From NCBI GenBank assembly GCA_942493375.1, contig OW818698.1, forward strand, positions 6,200,001-6,264,000: 64,000 bases of DNA. The letters run 5' to 3'. Positions 1-8,321 of this stretch are shown piece after piece. Within the stretch, counting starts at the first letter, position 1, and each line of letters starts with the position of its first letter. Made by a program: the position numbers and the translations under genes. The DNA is from G942493375 sp942493375 (lineage in GTDB: Bacteria > Armatimonadota > UBA5829). The notes beneath the pieces were generated by a model. It saw only the letters and a program-made list of their open reading frames with translations. It had not been told where the DNA came from and did not search any database.

Positions 1-1887
1 GCGTTTCCTTGGGGATATGAGCACGGAGCAGGGGATGATTGGGTTGCTGCACTGGCTACCGACAATGCAATCTCTGCCAGCTGCGCCAACGAACACTATC
101 CAGTCTGGCTGCTTGCCCCATCGACTCTGCCTGCAATGATTGAGAATACTCTGCATGCTGGCAGCGCAGTATACATTGACCAACCCGAAACCGATGATAC
201 CGAATCCATCCGTATAGACATTAAAAACAACATCTCAGATGAGCTAAGCAATTGGAACGCCCTGGTGATTGACGCATCCAGCCTTCAAATCCCTTCAAAC
301 ACAACCCGCCGCGTTATCATAGATCTGGGTAACTACTACTGCGCGTTCCCACAGATCACACTATCTAAAGGCAAAGGTGCCAGCGTCCGTATGCACTGGT
401 CAGAAGGGCTCTTCATAGGGACGAAATTCGTTGACTATCTCGGGTGCGATAAACCTGTGAAGTGCAATAGAAACGAGATAGACGGCAAGTGCTTCATCGG
501 GACCGGTGATGTTTTCATCTCCGATGGCGGCGATCAACGCACATTCGACACTCTCTGGTGGGAATCCGGGAGATATGTAGAAGTTCTGGTGAAAACGTCG
601 GATGAACCTCTCATTATTAATGACCTCTGTATCAGAGAGACTCACTATCCTTATAAGTTTGATTTCGAGTTCAAGTGTGATGATCCCAGGTTCGAGTCAG
701 TCACCCCGATCGCTGTCCGCGTGCTGGAAATGTGTTCACACGAGACCTATATGGACTGTCCATACTATGAACAGCTGATGTACGTCGGGGACACCAGGCT
801 CGAAGTCCTTGCTACCTATGCAATAACATCGGATGATAGACTTCCGAGAAAAGCCTTGGTGACTTTCGATCGTTCCAGGCTGCTCTCCGGTATCACCCAG
901 TCCAGATACCCCTGCAGAGTCCGGCAGATCATTCCGCCATTCTCGGTCTGGTGGGTGTCCATGGTCCACGATTATTCCATGTGGCGTAACGATTCGGCGT
1001 TTGTTGCTTCATTAATGCCGGGAGTTCGTGCGGTGCTGGACTGTTATTGGAACTATGTAAACGCAGACGGACTTGTCCAGGCACCAAATGGTTGGAACTT
1101 CATGGACTGGGTCCCCAACTGGGTAGCAGGAGTCCCACCGGATGGCGACCTTGGAGTCAACGCACTTATCAACTGGCATTTTGTATATGCACTCCAGCAG
1201 GCATCCGAACTGGAAGCTGCACTTGGAGAACCTGAACTAGCCGCCAGGCATGCCCGCAGGGCTGATGAACTGGCAAAGGCTTGTGAGAAAGCTTTCTGGG
1301 ATAGTGATGGAGGCCTGTTTGCTGATGATCTGTCAAAGACCCATTATAGCGAACATGTGCAGTGTATAGCTCTGTTGTCCGGAAAACTATCTGCTGACAA
1401 AGCTGCTCAGTGCGCCAAAGCATTGTTTGAGCGTGAAGACCTTGCATTGACGACCATATACTTTACTCACTATCTGTTTGAGACTTACAAGCAACTTGGT
1501 AGAGTAGATAAACTGATGGAGAGAATGGAGATGTGGTTCGATCTGGAATCTCAGGGCTTCATGACTACTCCCGAAGAACCAGAACCCAGCAGATCAGACT
1601 GCCACGCCTGGGGAGCCCATCCGCTGTACCACTACTTTGCATCAATACTAGGAATAAGACCTGCAGCTCCAGGATTTACCCAGGTAAACATAACACCCAG
1701 CCTCGTTCACCTGAAACAGGCCTCAGGAACCCTCCCGCATCCCAACGGAGAGATCAAAGTCAACCTGCAAAACGACAATGGCAAACTAACAGGAGAAGTA
1801 GAACTCCCAAACGGAGTAACCGGTTCCTTCACAACCAGCACCGGAGTAATCACCCTAAAACCTGGCAAACAAAAAGTTAACGGATGA
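1..1887 (+). CDS. Alpha-L-rhamnosidase (GH78), 5'-truncated by window edge
   Basis: The frame is open from base 1, so the gene begins upstream of the window and the first ATG at 136 is internal; 628 codons are visible. The protein has an N-terminal beta-sandwich region, then the stretch DCPYYEQLMYVGDTR at about visible residues 252-266, which matches the Asp/Glu motif (DCPxRExxGWxGD type) of the family 78 (alpha/alpha)6 catalytic barrel, and an all-helical C-terminal half ending in a small beta domain (IRPAAPGFTQVNI). Family members hydrolyse terminal alpha-L-rhamnose from polysaccharides and glycosides. No signal peptide can be judged because the N-terminus is missing. The family is clear; the exact substrate is not. 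Confidence 0.85.
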   Translation, partial: AFPWGYEHGAGDDWVAALATDNAISASCANEHYPVWLLAPSTLPAMIENTLHAGSAVYIDQPETDDTESIRIDIKNNISDELSNWNALVIDASSLQIPSNTTRRVIIDLGNYYCAFPQITLSKGKGASVRMHWSEGLFIGTKFVDYLGCDKPVKCNRNEIDGKCFIGTGDVFISDGGDQRTFDTLWWESGRYVEVLVKTSDEPLIINDLCIRETHYPYKFDFEFKCDDPRFESVTPIAVRVLEMCSHETYMDCPYYEQLMYVGDTRLEVLATYAITSDDRLPRKALVTFDRSRLLSGITQSRYPCRVRQIIPPFSVWWVSMVHDYSMWRNDSAFVASLMPGVRAVLDCYWNYVNADGLVQAPNGWNFMDWVPNWVAGVPPDGDLGVNALINWHFVYALQQASELEAALGEPELAARHARRADELAKACEKAFWDSDGGLFADDLSKTHYSEHVQCIALLSGKLSADKAAQCAKALFEREDLALTTIYFTHYLFETYKQLGRVDKLMERMEMWFDLESQGFMTTPEEPEPSRSDCHAWGAHPLYHYFASILGIRPAAPGFTQVNITPSLVHLKQASGTLPHPNGEIKVNLQNDNGKLTGEVELPNGVTGSFTTSTGVITLKPGKQKVNG

Positions 1888-1927
1888 AGGGACAGGCTTT
1901 AGACTTTAGACTTTAGGCCATGCCCAA

Positions 1928-2088
1928 ATTGTTGTGCGGGGTTCCAGCCTGCGAACGACGTCAAAATTGTGGTGCGGGCTTCCAGCCTGCAAACGACGCC
2001 AAAATCGTGATGCGGGCTTTTAGCCTGCTAGCTGCGGTTCGCAGACTGGAAGCCTGTATCACAACTCGCTCGGGTGCAATTTGCATTT
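1928..2088. repeat. 38-bp tandem repeat plus inverted copy (GGGCTTCCAGCCTGC family)
   Basis: Units with a 38-bp period start at 1928, 1966 and 2004; each contains a TTGTGGTGCGGGCTTCCAGC-like core followed by CCTGC. An inverted copy of the core (GACTGGAAGCCTGTATCACA) follows at about 2044-2063, giving a large hairpin. Single degenerate copies of the core recur at 48468, 51968 and 57408. This is a dispersed intergenic repeat. The reading frame running through it is an artefact of the repeat. Confidence 0.8.
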
Positions 2089-2112
2089 GCACCCGAAACA
2101 GAACCTCAAATC
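2069..2112. repeat. CTCGCTCGG palindromic repeat, copy 1
   Basis: The palindrome has arms CGGGTGCAA and TTGCACCCG and is preceded by CTCGCT and followed by AACAGAA. A second copy with the same flanks and compensatory changes in both arms (CGGATGCGA... TCGCACTCG) lies at 11766-11806. The paired changes preserve most of the stem. Confidence 0.65.
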
Positions 2113-2371
2113 CCCGAAACACCTCTTTCATTCTGGATTCTGGATTCCAAAATGTTTAATGAGAAATCTTCTCAACCAACTCCACCAGTCTCTGCAGTGT
2201 CTTGGTAGCGGAAGAGCTACTGTTGTATTTCACACCAACTAATGCGTAATTAGGTGCATTTTCCCTAATCTGCGAAAATCTGCGAAATCTGCGGATAATT
2301 AATAATACAACTTCTCCCATTCTGGATTCTGACTTCTGGATTCTGGACTCTGACTTCTGGATTCCAAAAAA
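2113..2371. other. Gene-free interval with simple degenerate repeats
   Basis: The stretch contains repeated TTCTGGATTCTGA-type words at 2131-2152 and 2319-2365, and a short tandem ATCTGCGAAA repeat at about 2268-2294. The latter recurs at 16528-16559 and, more degenerate, at 31819-31844. No promoter, RNA gene or plausible coding region was recognised. Confidence 0.5.
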
Positions 2372-3688
2372 TTAAAAAGAAATCCCAGCAACCAGCTCCA
2401 CCAGCCCCTGCGCAGCCTTCTCCAGTTGCATTGTTTTGCGGTCCTTTTTCTTGTGGGGTTCTTCTATCGGTGGAAGGATGCCGAAGTTGGAGTTCATTGG
2501 TTGGAACGTTTTTGCTGGCGCTTCCGATATATGGTTCATCAGGGAGCCTATCATTGTAGTTCTTGGTGGAATGACTGGTTCCTGGTCTAGAAGCGTGCGG
2601 GTTGCGTTGATACCTGCCATTATTCCCGATGCAGAAGACTCCATATAGCCCTCAACCCCTGTAATCTGTCCTGCAAAGAACAGCATTTGATCTGTGCGGA
2701 CAGCCTGGCTGGGCAGCAGGATACTCGGGGAATTTATGAATGTGTTTCTATGGACAGCACCCAGCCTTGCAAATTCTGCGTTCTCAAGACCTGGAATCAT
2801 CCGGAAAACTCTGCGCTGTTCTGCGTGCTTGAGTTGTGTCTGGAAACCTACCAGTCCATATATGGTGCCTTCAGTGTTTTCCTGCCTCAGCTGCACTATG
2901 GCATAGGACCATCGCCCGGTCTTTGGGTCTGTAAGTCCGACCGGTTTCATCATCCCGTGCGAAAGCGTCTCAGCCCCACGTGAGGCCATTATCTCGACCG
3001 GCAAACAGCCTTCATAATAGGATGCCTCTTGCTCTTCGTCCAGATGCGGGATAGCTCTATCTGCTGCTACCAAAGCCTCTACAAAGCTATAATACTGTTC
3101 TCTATTCATTGGACAGTTCAAATAAGCAGCTTCACCTTTGTCATATCTTGATTGTCTGAACACAATGTCATAATCTATGCTGTCGGCCATAACAGATGGA
3201 GCAATAGCATCAAAAAAGTGCAAATACTCCAGCCCCAGTCTCTCCTGGATAGATTTACACAGTGCAGGGGATGTAAGAGGGCCGGTAGCGATGATCACCG
3301 GACGGTTATCCGGAATCGAAGTGATCTCCTTCCGGGTAATATGTATCAGAGACTCGGACTCAATCGCACGGGTTACTTCGTTTGCAAAAGCATCCCTGTC
3401 CACACACAGAGCATCTCCACCCGGGACTGCTGATCTATCGGCACATTCCAATACAAGTGATCCCAGAGCCCGCATCTCCAGTTTTAATAACCCATGTGCT
3501 GTCCCAGGAGATTGGGACTTCAAAGAGCTCGAACAGACCAACTCACCTAGCATATCTGACCTGTGTGCAGGAGTCGTCGCCGCGGGACGCATCTCTATAA
3601 GCTCAACCGCAATCCCGCGTCTGGCAATCTGCCAAGCCGCCTCAACCCCAGCCAACCCACCACCAACCACAACAATACTATTATCCAT
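2372..3688 (-). CDS. trmFO: tRNA m5U54 methyltransferase, folate/FAD-dependent (TrmFO)
   Basis: The enzyme forms 5-methyluridine at position 54 of tRNA using methylenetetrahydrofolate and FADH2. Residues 6-16 (GGGLAGVEAAW) are the FAD Rossmann motif. The DMLGELVCSSSLKS stretch carries the conserved catalytic cysteine of the family, and VEIMASRGAETLSHGMMKPV is family-typical. At 438 aa it has the usual length. I start at the ATG at 3688 (MDNSIVVVGGG); upstream ATGs at 3697 and 3724 would add an unconserved leader. A TATAAT hexamer lies 8-13 bases before this ATG with no Shine-Dalgarno, suggesting a leaderless transcript. It is divergent from folK. Confidence 0.95.
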   Translation of the reverse strand: MDNSIVVVGGGLAGVEAAWQIARRGIAVELIEMRPAATTPAHRSDMLGELVCSSSLKSQSPGTAHGLLKLEMRALGSLVLECADRSAVPGGDALCVDRDAFANEVTRAIESESLIHITRKEITSIPDNRPVIIATGPLTSPALCKSIQERLGLEYLHFFDAIAPSVMADSIDYDIVFRQSRYDKGEAAYLNCPMNREQYYSFVEALVAADRAIPHLDEEQEASYYEGCLPVEIMASRGAETLSHGMMKPVGLTDPKTGRWSYAIVQLRQENTEGTIYGLVGFQTQLKHAEQRRVFRMIPGLENAEFARLGAVHRNTFINSPSILLPSQAVRTDQMLFFAGQITGVEGYMESSASGIMAGINATRTLLDQEPVIPPRTTMIGSLMNHISEAPAKTFQPMNSNFGILPPIEEPHKKKDRKTMQLEKAAQGLVELVAGISF

Positions 3689-3700
3689 AACATCCATTAT

Positions 3701-3706
3701 AACATC
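3701..3706 (-). promoter_or_regulatory. Candidate -10 box of trmFO (leaderless)
   Basis: On the minus strand a perfect-consensus TATAAT hexamer falls just upstream of the trmFO coding start, with about a dozen bases or fewer to the ATG at 3688 and no purine-rich ribosome-binding site between. No convincing -35 element was seen, so the assignment rests on the hexamer and the spacing. Hexamer boundaries may be off by a few bases. Confidence 0.4.
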
Positions 3707-3796
3707 GCAATAGATTATCCTCACGCGGAGATTCAGAGAGAAAGCTTGTGCTACTTCGTATATACCTGGGCAGTATTTAACAGATTATTTATATAG

Positions 3797-3953
3797 CACG
3801 CAAAGCCGCAAAGACGCTAAGAAGGGGAAGAGAGTAGTCAGCTAAATACTCAGCAGGTAATATAAAAGCAGCAAATCAACTGCCCAGTAATTAATATGCC
3901 ACATAGGTTTACACCATCCCATTCCCTTCTTAGCGCCTTTGCGGCTTTGCGTG
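3797..3953. repeat. 157-bp element bounded by about 30-bp inverted repeats
   Basis: The left arm at 3797-3828 (CACGCAAAGCCGCAAAGACG...) is the near-perfect reverse complement of the right arm at 3924-3953 (...CTTTGCGGCTTTGCGTG), with one mismatch. The arms enclose about 95 bp of A+T-rich sequence with no open frame. The structure resembles a MITE-like or palindromic intergenic element lying in the divergent trmFO-folK interval. Confidence 0.75.
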
Positions 3954-4078
3954 AGAATTCCAAACCCTTTCGCTCTCCATTAAAGTTATCATATTATATG
4001 CATAGCTAATCTCCCCGTCCCCCCATCTCCAAGTCCCCCCGTCCTAGAATGCTGCTATCCTCAAAAGGCAAGCAGTAG

Positions 4079-4084
4079 TATAAT
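4079..4084 (+). promoter_or_regulatory. Candidate -10 box of folK (leaderless)
   Basis: TATAAT is followed by six bases and then the GTG start codon of folK at 4091. There is no Shine-Dalgarno in this gap. The spacing puts the expected transcription start at or next to the start codon. No good -35 hexamer was found. Confidence 0.45.
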
Positions 4085-4090
4085 ATACCA

Positions 4091-4621
4091 GTGGAAAATC
4101 GTGAAGTGTTTTTGGGGTTGGGTTCTAATTTAGGGGACAGGTTGGCGAATCTTAGTGCAGCCGTTGATCTGCTTGCCTCTGCACCGGGCGTTTGTGTGAC
4201 TGAAGTGTCATCATTATATGTAACTTCTCCGGTAGGCATGACTGATCAGCCTGATTTTTACAATGCAGTAGTCAGCATCAAAACCAACCTCGCTCCTCAC
4301 GATATTCTTGCTGTGTGTATGGAAATTGAAACCTCTCTTGGTAGAGAACGCACTATACACTGGGGGCCACGCATCCTGGATGTGGATGTCCTCCTTATTG
4401 AGGGAATTGAAGTCCATACCGATACATTAATTGTCCCCCATCCAAGGTTGATGGAGAGGGCGTTTGTTCTAGTACCATTGGCTCAGATTGCTCCGGATGT
4501 TGTATTGGCGGACGGTAACACTGTTGAGCAAGCAGTAAAATCCATTACAGGGCAGAGGGTAGACCCGCTCTGGGAGAGTGACTGGGAACAAAAATGGCGA
4601 TGTTCAGATATGAAGCAGTAG
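4091..4621 (+). CDS. folK: 2-amino-4-hydroxy-6-hydroxymethyldihydropteridine pyrophosphokinase
   Basis: HPPK transfers pyrophosphate from ATP to 6-hydroxymethyl-7,8-dihydropterin in folate synthesis. GLGSNLGDR at residues 9-17 and the block IHWGPRILDVDVLLI near residues 90-104, with its two metal-binding Asp residues, are diagnostic. At 176 aa it is a little longer than single-domain HPPKs (about 160). The start is GTG; the coding sequence overlaps the following GspF-like gene by 28 bp, so the two are probably cotranscribed. The other folate genes (folP, folB) are not nearby. Confidence 0.95.
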   Translation: MENREVFLGLGSNLGDRLANLSAAVDLLASAPGVCVTEVSSLYVTSPVGMTDQPDFYNAVVSIKTNLAPHDILAVCMEIETSLGRERTIHWGPRILDVDVLLIEGIEVHTDTLIVPHPRLMERAFVLVPLAQIAPDVVLADGNTVEQAVKSITGQRVDPLWESDWEQKWRCSDMKQ

Positions 4622-5919
4622 ATAATACCGGCAAAACATTAAGAGGTGTTATGCAGGCATCGGATCAAAATGATCTAGCCGGCAAACTGCAGTCCCGTGG
4701 ATTTGCACTCAAAATTGCATATAACAATTCTGCTGCCGCTGCAAAACCTGCGTCCACACCTATTACTGCTGGATCATCATTTTCACATCCTGCCAGCGTG
4801 ATTCCTAAAGGACTGCAGGCTGTTTCTATTCCACCCGGTGTTCCAGTATCAGTTAAATCAATAGTGCAACCAAGGCTGATGGCGCTGTTCTTGAGGCAGC
4901 TTACAACAATGGTTACTGCTGGTATGCCGCTGTCTCAGAGTATGCGAGAGAACCTGCAGTATGTCCGACACCCGAGGCTTAAGGCTGCAACTTCGAGTAT
5001 GGCTGATAGCATCGAGGCCGGGAGCAGGTTGTCTGAGAGTATGGCCAAGTTTCCGGAACTATTTCCTACCCACCTTGTTGGCAGCGTAGTGTGTGGGGAA
5101 TTGGGTGGAGATATCGATGAATTCCTCACAGAAGCTACCACGGATTATGAAAGAGAATCCAGGGATACTTATATAGGCAGATTTGGATGGGCGATGGTCA
5201 AGGCCACCCTTATTCAGTTCTGGTATTCGTTGCCGATCTGTTTTGGAACGATTCAAATACTTATGGGACTGATTACAGGTCCACAGGCATCGACACTCAC
5301 CAGGGAAGAGGTTATCAGGGCTGTATTAGTTCATATGAGTACCGTTGTTTTTCCTGTAGGAACTGTCGCTACGATAGCCTACATCGCTTTTATATATTTT
5401 TGGGAAGCTTTCAAACGCAGGCCATATACCAGGTATATACTGGATTATTACCGCTCCCGGAGTATCCCGTGGGGAACGATACACAGGAATCGTTCTATTG
5501 CAAGGTTTCTTCGGTCGATGGACAGGTTACTCTCTGCAGGGGTTGATATTGGTAGAGCATGGGAAGCGTCGGCATTACTTTGCCGGGATAACAATGTCGG
5601 AGTGGCATTGAACAAAGGTTACGTACCTCCAGGAGAGAGCACCAGTATCGCTGAGCGTCTTTCAAGGACAGGTGTGCTTAAGCTGGAAGAAGAAGGCCTT
5701 GTTAACAGCGGTGAAAAAGCTGGAAAAGTCGGAGAATCACTGACGAATCTAGCAGCATCGTATGAGCATACCGATACCACTCAGGTAGTTTTTGGGAGAT
5801 TCATGTCGTTCAGCGCCTTTACCTTATTCTCAATTATAATAGCCGGAATACTGGCAATCGCCCTTACCAATTCTTATAGTGTGATGCTGAACTACTTTGC
5901 TGATGATTTTATGAAATAG
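4594..5919 (+). CDS. Type II secretion / type IV pilus inner-membrane protein, GspF/PilC family (first copy)
   Basis: This 441-aa protein has the N-terminal F-domain signature MFRYEAVDNTGKTLRG and two cytoplasmic GspF domains (about residues 95-215 and 300-420), each followed by transmembrane segments near 205-270 and 405-430. It carries a Ser/Ala/Pro-rich insert after residue 45. GspF/PilC proteins form the platform on which the pilin or pseudopilin fibre is assembled. The conserved GE.GG pattern is present (CGELGGDIDEF), but the second half (GEKAGKVGESL) is more divergent. It lies in tandem with a second copy. No GspE/PilB ATPase, PilT or pilin gene is in the window. Confidence 0.9.
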   Translation: MAMFRYEAVDNTGKTLRGVMQASDQNDLAGKLQSRGFALKIAYNNSAAAAKPASTPITAGSSFSHPASVIPKGLQAVSIPPGVPVSVKSIVQPRLMALFLRQLTTMVTAGMPLSQSMRENLQYVRHPRLKAATSSMADSIEAGSRLSESMAKFPELFPTHLVGSVVCGELGGDIDEFLTEATTDYERESRDTYIGRFGWAMVKATLIQFWYSLPICFGTIQILMGLITGPQASTLTREEVIRAVLVHMSTVVFPVGTVATIAYIAFIYFWEAFKRRPYTRYILDYYRSRSIPWGTIHRNRSIARFLRSMDRLLSAGVDIGRAWEASALLCRDNNVGVALNKGYVPPGESTSIAERLSRTGVLKLEEEGLVNSGEKAGKVGESLTNLAASYEHTDTTQVVFGRFMSFSAFTLFSIIIAGILAIALTNSYSVMLNYFADDFMK

Positions 5920-5961
5920 AATAATACGCGTAAACAGCGCACTTATCCAGGAGACATGCAG

Positions 5962-7161
5962 ATGCCACAATACAAATTTAAGGCGAAAGACCGCAATGGG
6001 AATACGATAGAGGAAGTTCTTGAAGCTTCAGATGATCGTGTTGCCGCGTCAATGCTGCGTGAACGCGGATTGTATCCAATGGATATTTCGCTGTTGCGGG
6101 GAGGAGGCGAATCCAGCAAGCCAACTGGCAACCAGCCAGGGCAATCATTTGCACAGATGCTTATAAATCCTTTCTACACCGGTGTGAACATCCGCTCATT
6201 AGTGCTGTGTTTTACCCAGATGGCTACCATGCTGAAAGCCGGTATGAGTCTTTCAGAGATACTGAATGGTATGGGCACACGAACAAAGGGAAGACTAGGC
6301 AAAATATTGCTGGAAGCTTTGGACCAGGTCCGATCCGGGGGGCGTTTGTCTGAAACTCTAGAAAGGCATCCAAGTGTCTTTAGCAACCTAATTACTTCCC
6401 TGATCAAGGCCGGGGAAAGCGGCGGCCTGCTGGATACAATGGTTGAAAGAATTGCACAGAACCTGGAGTTTGAAATCAGGATCAGACGTGCATATTCAAA
6501 GGTATTGTTTTATCCATACGTCATTCTGGTTTTTATCATATTGACCCCGCATATACCAGTCCTGTTCATGGGTACTGGCGCTCAATTTGCGGCATCACTG
6601 TGGCATTCCCTCAGATACTGGGTTCCGGGATTGGCAGTGGCTTTCGTTGGTATAAAATTCTTTATGCAGTTCCATGGTGTCAGACGGGCATGGGACGCCA
6701 TAAAAGTTCTCCCTCCGATTGTTGGGACAGCAGCCGATAAAGTCGCACAGTCACGTTTTGCACGGGCAATGGCCTCTTTATATCGTGCTGGTTTACCAAT
6801 GAATGAAGTCCTCCGCGTATCGGCTGACGCATGCGGAAACCTGGCGATGGCTGACAGGTTGAAACCTGCTGTAGCAGCGGTTGCATCAGGAAAAAACTTC
6901 ACTCAGTCTGTAGCGATGACCAGGGCCTTACCTCCAATGGTATTGGATATGTTATCTGTAGGAGAACGCACCGGTAATTATGAGGATGTCCTCGAAAAGG
7001 TCGCAGATCACCTGGAAGCTGAAGCAGAGATATCCTTTACAAAAGCTTCAATCATACTGTTCGTGCTGTGTATTGTTGTAGCTGCTATTGTAGTTGGATT
7101 GATGGCTGTGAAGTTCTATGGCGGTGCAATGACAGGTGCAATGAATGCGGGGAACATGTGA
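5962..7161 (+). CDS. Type II secretion / type IV pilus inner-membrane protein, GspF/PilC family (second copy)
   Basis: The protein of 399 aa starts MPQYKFKAKDRNGN, the canonical GspF N-terminus. I prefer the ATG at 5962 because AGGAG at 5949-5953 is 8 bases upstream of it; the ATG at 5956 is too close to that site. Two GspF domains (about 65-185 and 265-385) contain the typical KAGMSLSEIL, KAGESGGLLDTM and VGERTGNYEDVLEKV motifs. Transmembrane segments lie near 170-190, 205-230 and 365-390. It is closer to consensus than the preceding paralogue, so the pair may form one platform or serve two machines. Confidence 0.9.
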   Translation: MPQYKFKAKDRNGNTIEEVLEASDDRVAASMLRERGLYPMDISLLRGGGESSKPTGNQPGQSFAQMLINPFYTGVNIRSLVLCFTQMATMLKAGMSLSEILNGMGTRTKGRLGKILLEALDQVRSGGRLSETLERHPSVFSNLITSLIKAGESGGLLDTMVERIAQNLEFEIRIRRAYSKVLFYPYVILVFIILTPHIPVLFMGTGAQFAASLWHSLRYWVPGLAVAFVGIKFFMQFHGVRRAWDAIKVLPPIVGTAADKVAQSRFARAMASLYRAGLPMNEVLRVSADACGNLAMADRLKPAVAAVASGKNFTQSVAMTRALPPMVLDMLSVGERTGNYEDVLEKVADHLEAEAEISFTKASIILFVLCIVVAAIVVGLMAVKFYGGAMTGAMNAGNM

Positions 7162-8321
7162 GTAAGGTTCCGAATTATTATGAGGTGCTTGGGATTCCTG
7201 AAAACGCCGCCATCGCAGTAATTAAACGGCGTTACCGGGAACTTGTGCGTGTATATCACCCGGATGTAGCAGGCAATAAGGCCGAAGCCCACAGGATCTT
7301 CCTTCGTATCTCCGAAGCTTACGAAACACTCTCAGACGCAGATGCCAGAGGTGCATACGACAGATCGCTCCAGTCCGAGCGTGAGAAAGAGCGCAGAAAG
7401 CGGGATGAAGCGTCAGCACAGCGCAGGAGACGTTACCAGAGGATTGAACATGGTGGTCTGGGAGTAACTCCGGAACAGAAGAAAGCAGCATCAGATCAGG
7501 TCCGAAACGCTCAACTGATGGTCATACAGCGCAGGCTCCAGACAGCGTCTGAGCTGTGTAAAGCTGCACTGGCAATTGATCCGCGGAATGCGCAGGCTCA
7601 TGCAACTCTTGGTGATATATACAAAAGACAAGGAAAAGTTGAGCTATCGATCAAACACTACAGCTTTGCGATGCAGTTCAACCCATCTGACCGTGATGTC
7701 GAACGTAAGCTTACCGAAGTCCTCAGTTCAAGCATAAGTAATACTCCGGAAGAACCTGTATATACCCCCGGGACCAGCGGTTATTATAAGGCCAGAATGA
7801 ATATGGTCGGCTGGTCTATGGTAGCCGGATTGTTTATAGCAATTCGGATGCTTCCACTGCAGGTTCAGGCTACGGTAGATGGCGGCGGGTTTTATATATC
7901 TCAGTGGAACTGGAAGCTGCTGTCTCTGATGGGTATCATTGGCTTTCTTGCAGGTTTTATATTAGCAGTCAACGGCTGGGTAGGATCTCCTTCCCGTGAC
8001 CTGCTCTCTACAGGCAGACTGGTCAAGGGTGGGGGAATCCGATTGGGACACATTGCCCTTGGTGTATCTGTATTCTTTTTCTGGGTTACAGTAGGAATAT
8101 ATATTTTCGTGGCATTGCTGCGGGGTGATACTTCACGGTCGGTGACTAGATTATTGATAGCCACTGTCGGAGTGTTACTAATGACAGCGATGGTCTATAG
8201 TTCTGGTTTCCAGACCACAATTTTACTGTGGTGTGGAAATCTGGTGTTTCCGTGTTCAGTGCTTGGCTGGTATTGCGGCCATGCATTGGATCCAATGAAA
8301 AGGTATGGGTGGTTAAAATGA
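7158..8321 (+). CDS. Membrane-anchored DnaJ-domain protein with TPR repeats
   Basis: I start at the GTG at 7158, which overlaps the preceding stop (ATGTGA) and has GGGGA just upstream; the frame is open further upstream but that leader is cysteine-rich and unconserved. Residues 5-70 form a J domain with the HPD triad (YHPDVAGN) needed to stimulate Hsp70 ATPase. About residues 110-190 read as two or three TPR-like helical pairs (IDPRNAQAHATLGDIYKRQG). The last 170 residues contain four or five hydrophobic membrane spans. There is no Gly/Phe region or zinc finger, so it is not DnaJ itself. A role as local co-chaperone for the GspF proteins is inference from the operon. Confidence 0.85.
   Translation: MSKVPNYYEVLGIPENAAIAVIKRRYRELVRVYHPDVAGNKAEAHRIFLRISEAYETLSDADARGAYDRSLQSEREKERRKRDEASAQRRRRYQRIEHGGLGVTPEQKKAASDQVRNAQLMVIQRRLQTASELCKAALAIDPRNAQAHATLGDIYKRQGKVELSIKHYSFAMQFNPSDRDVERKLTEVLSSSISNTPEEPVYTPGTSGYYKARMNMVGWSMVAGLFIAIRMLPLQVQATVDGGGFYISQWNWKLLSLMGIIGFLAGFILAVNGWVGSPSRDLLSTGRLVKGGGIRLGHIALGVSVFFFWVTVGIYIFVALLRGDTSRSVTRLLIATVGVLLMTAMVYSSGFQTTILLWCGNLVFPCSVLGWYCGHALDPMKRYGWLK

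Noticed and set aside
1928..2088. CRISPR array
   Set aside because: The units are tandem with no unique spacers and include an inverted copy. No cas genes are present.
1920..2159. Open frame of 79 codons in the 38-bp repeat
   Set aside because: It is encoded almost wholly by the tandem repeat and its inverted copy, has no ribosome-binding site, and the same translated words arise wherever the repeat occurs.
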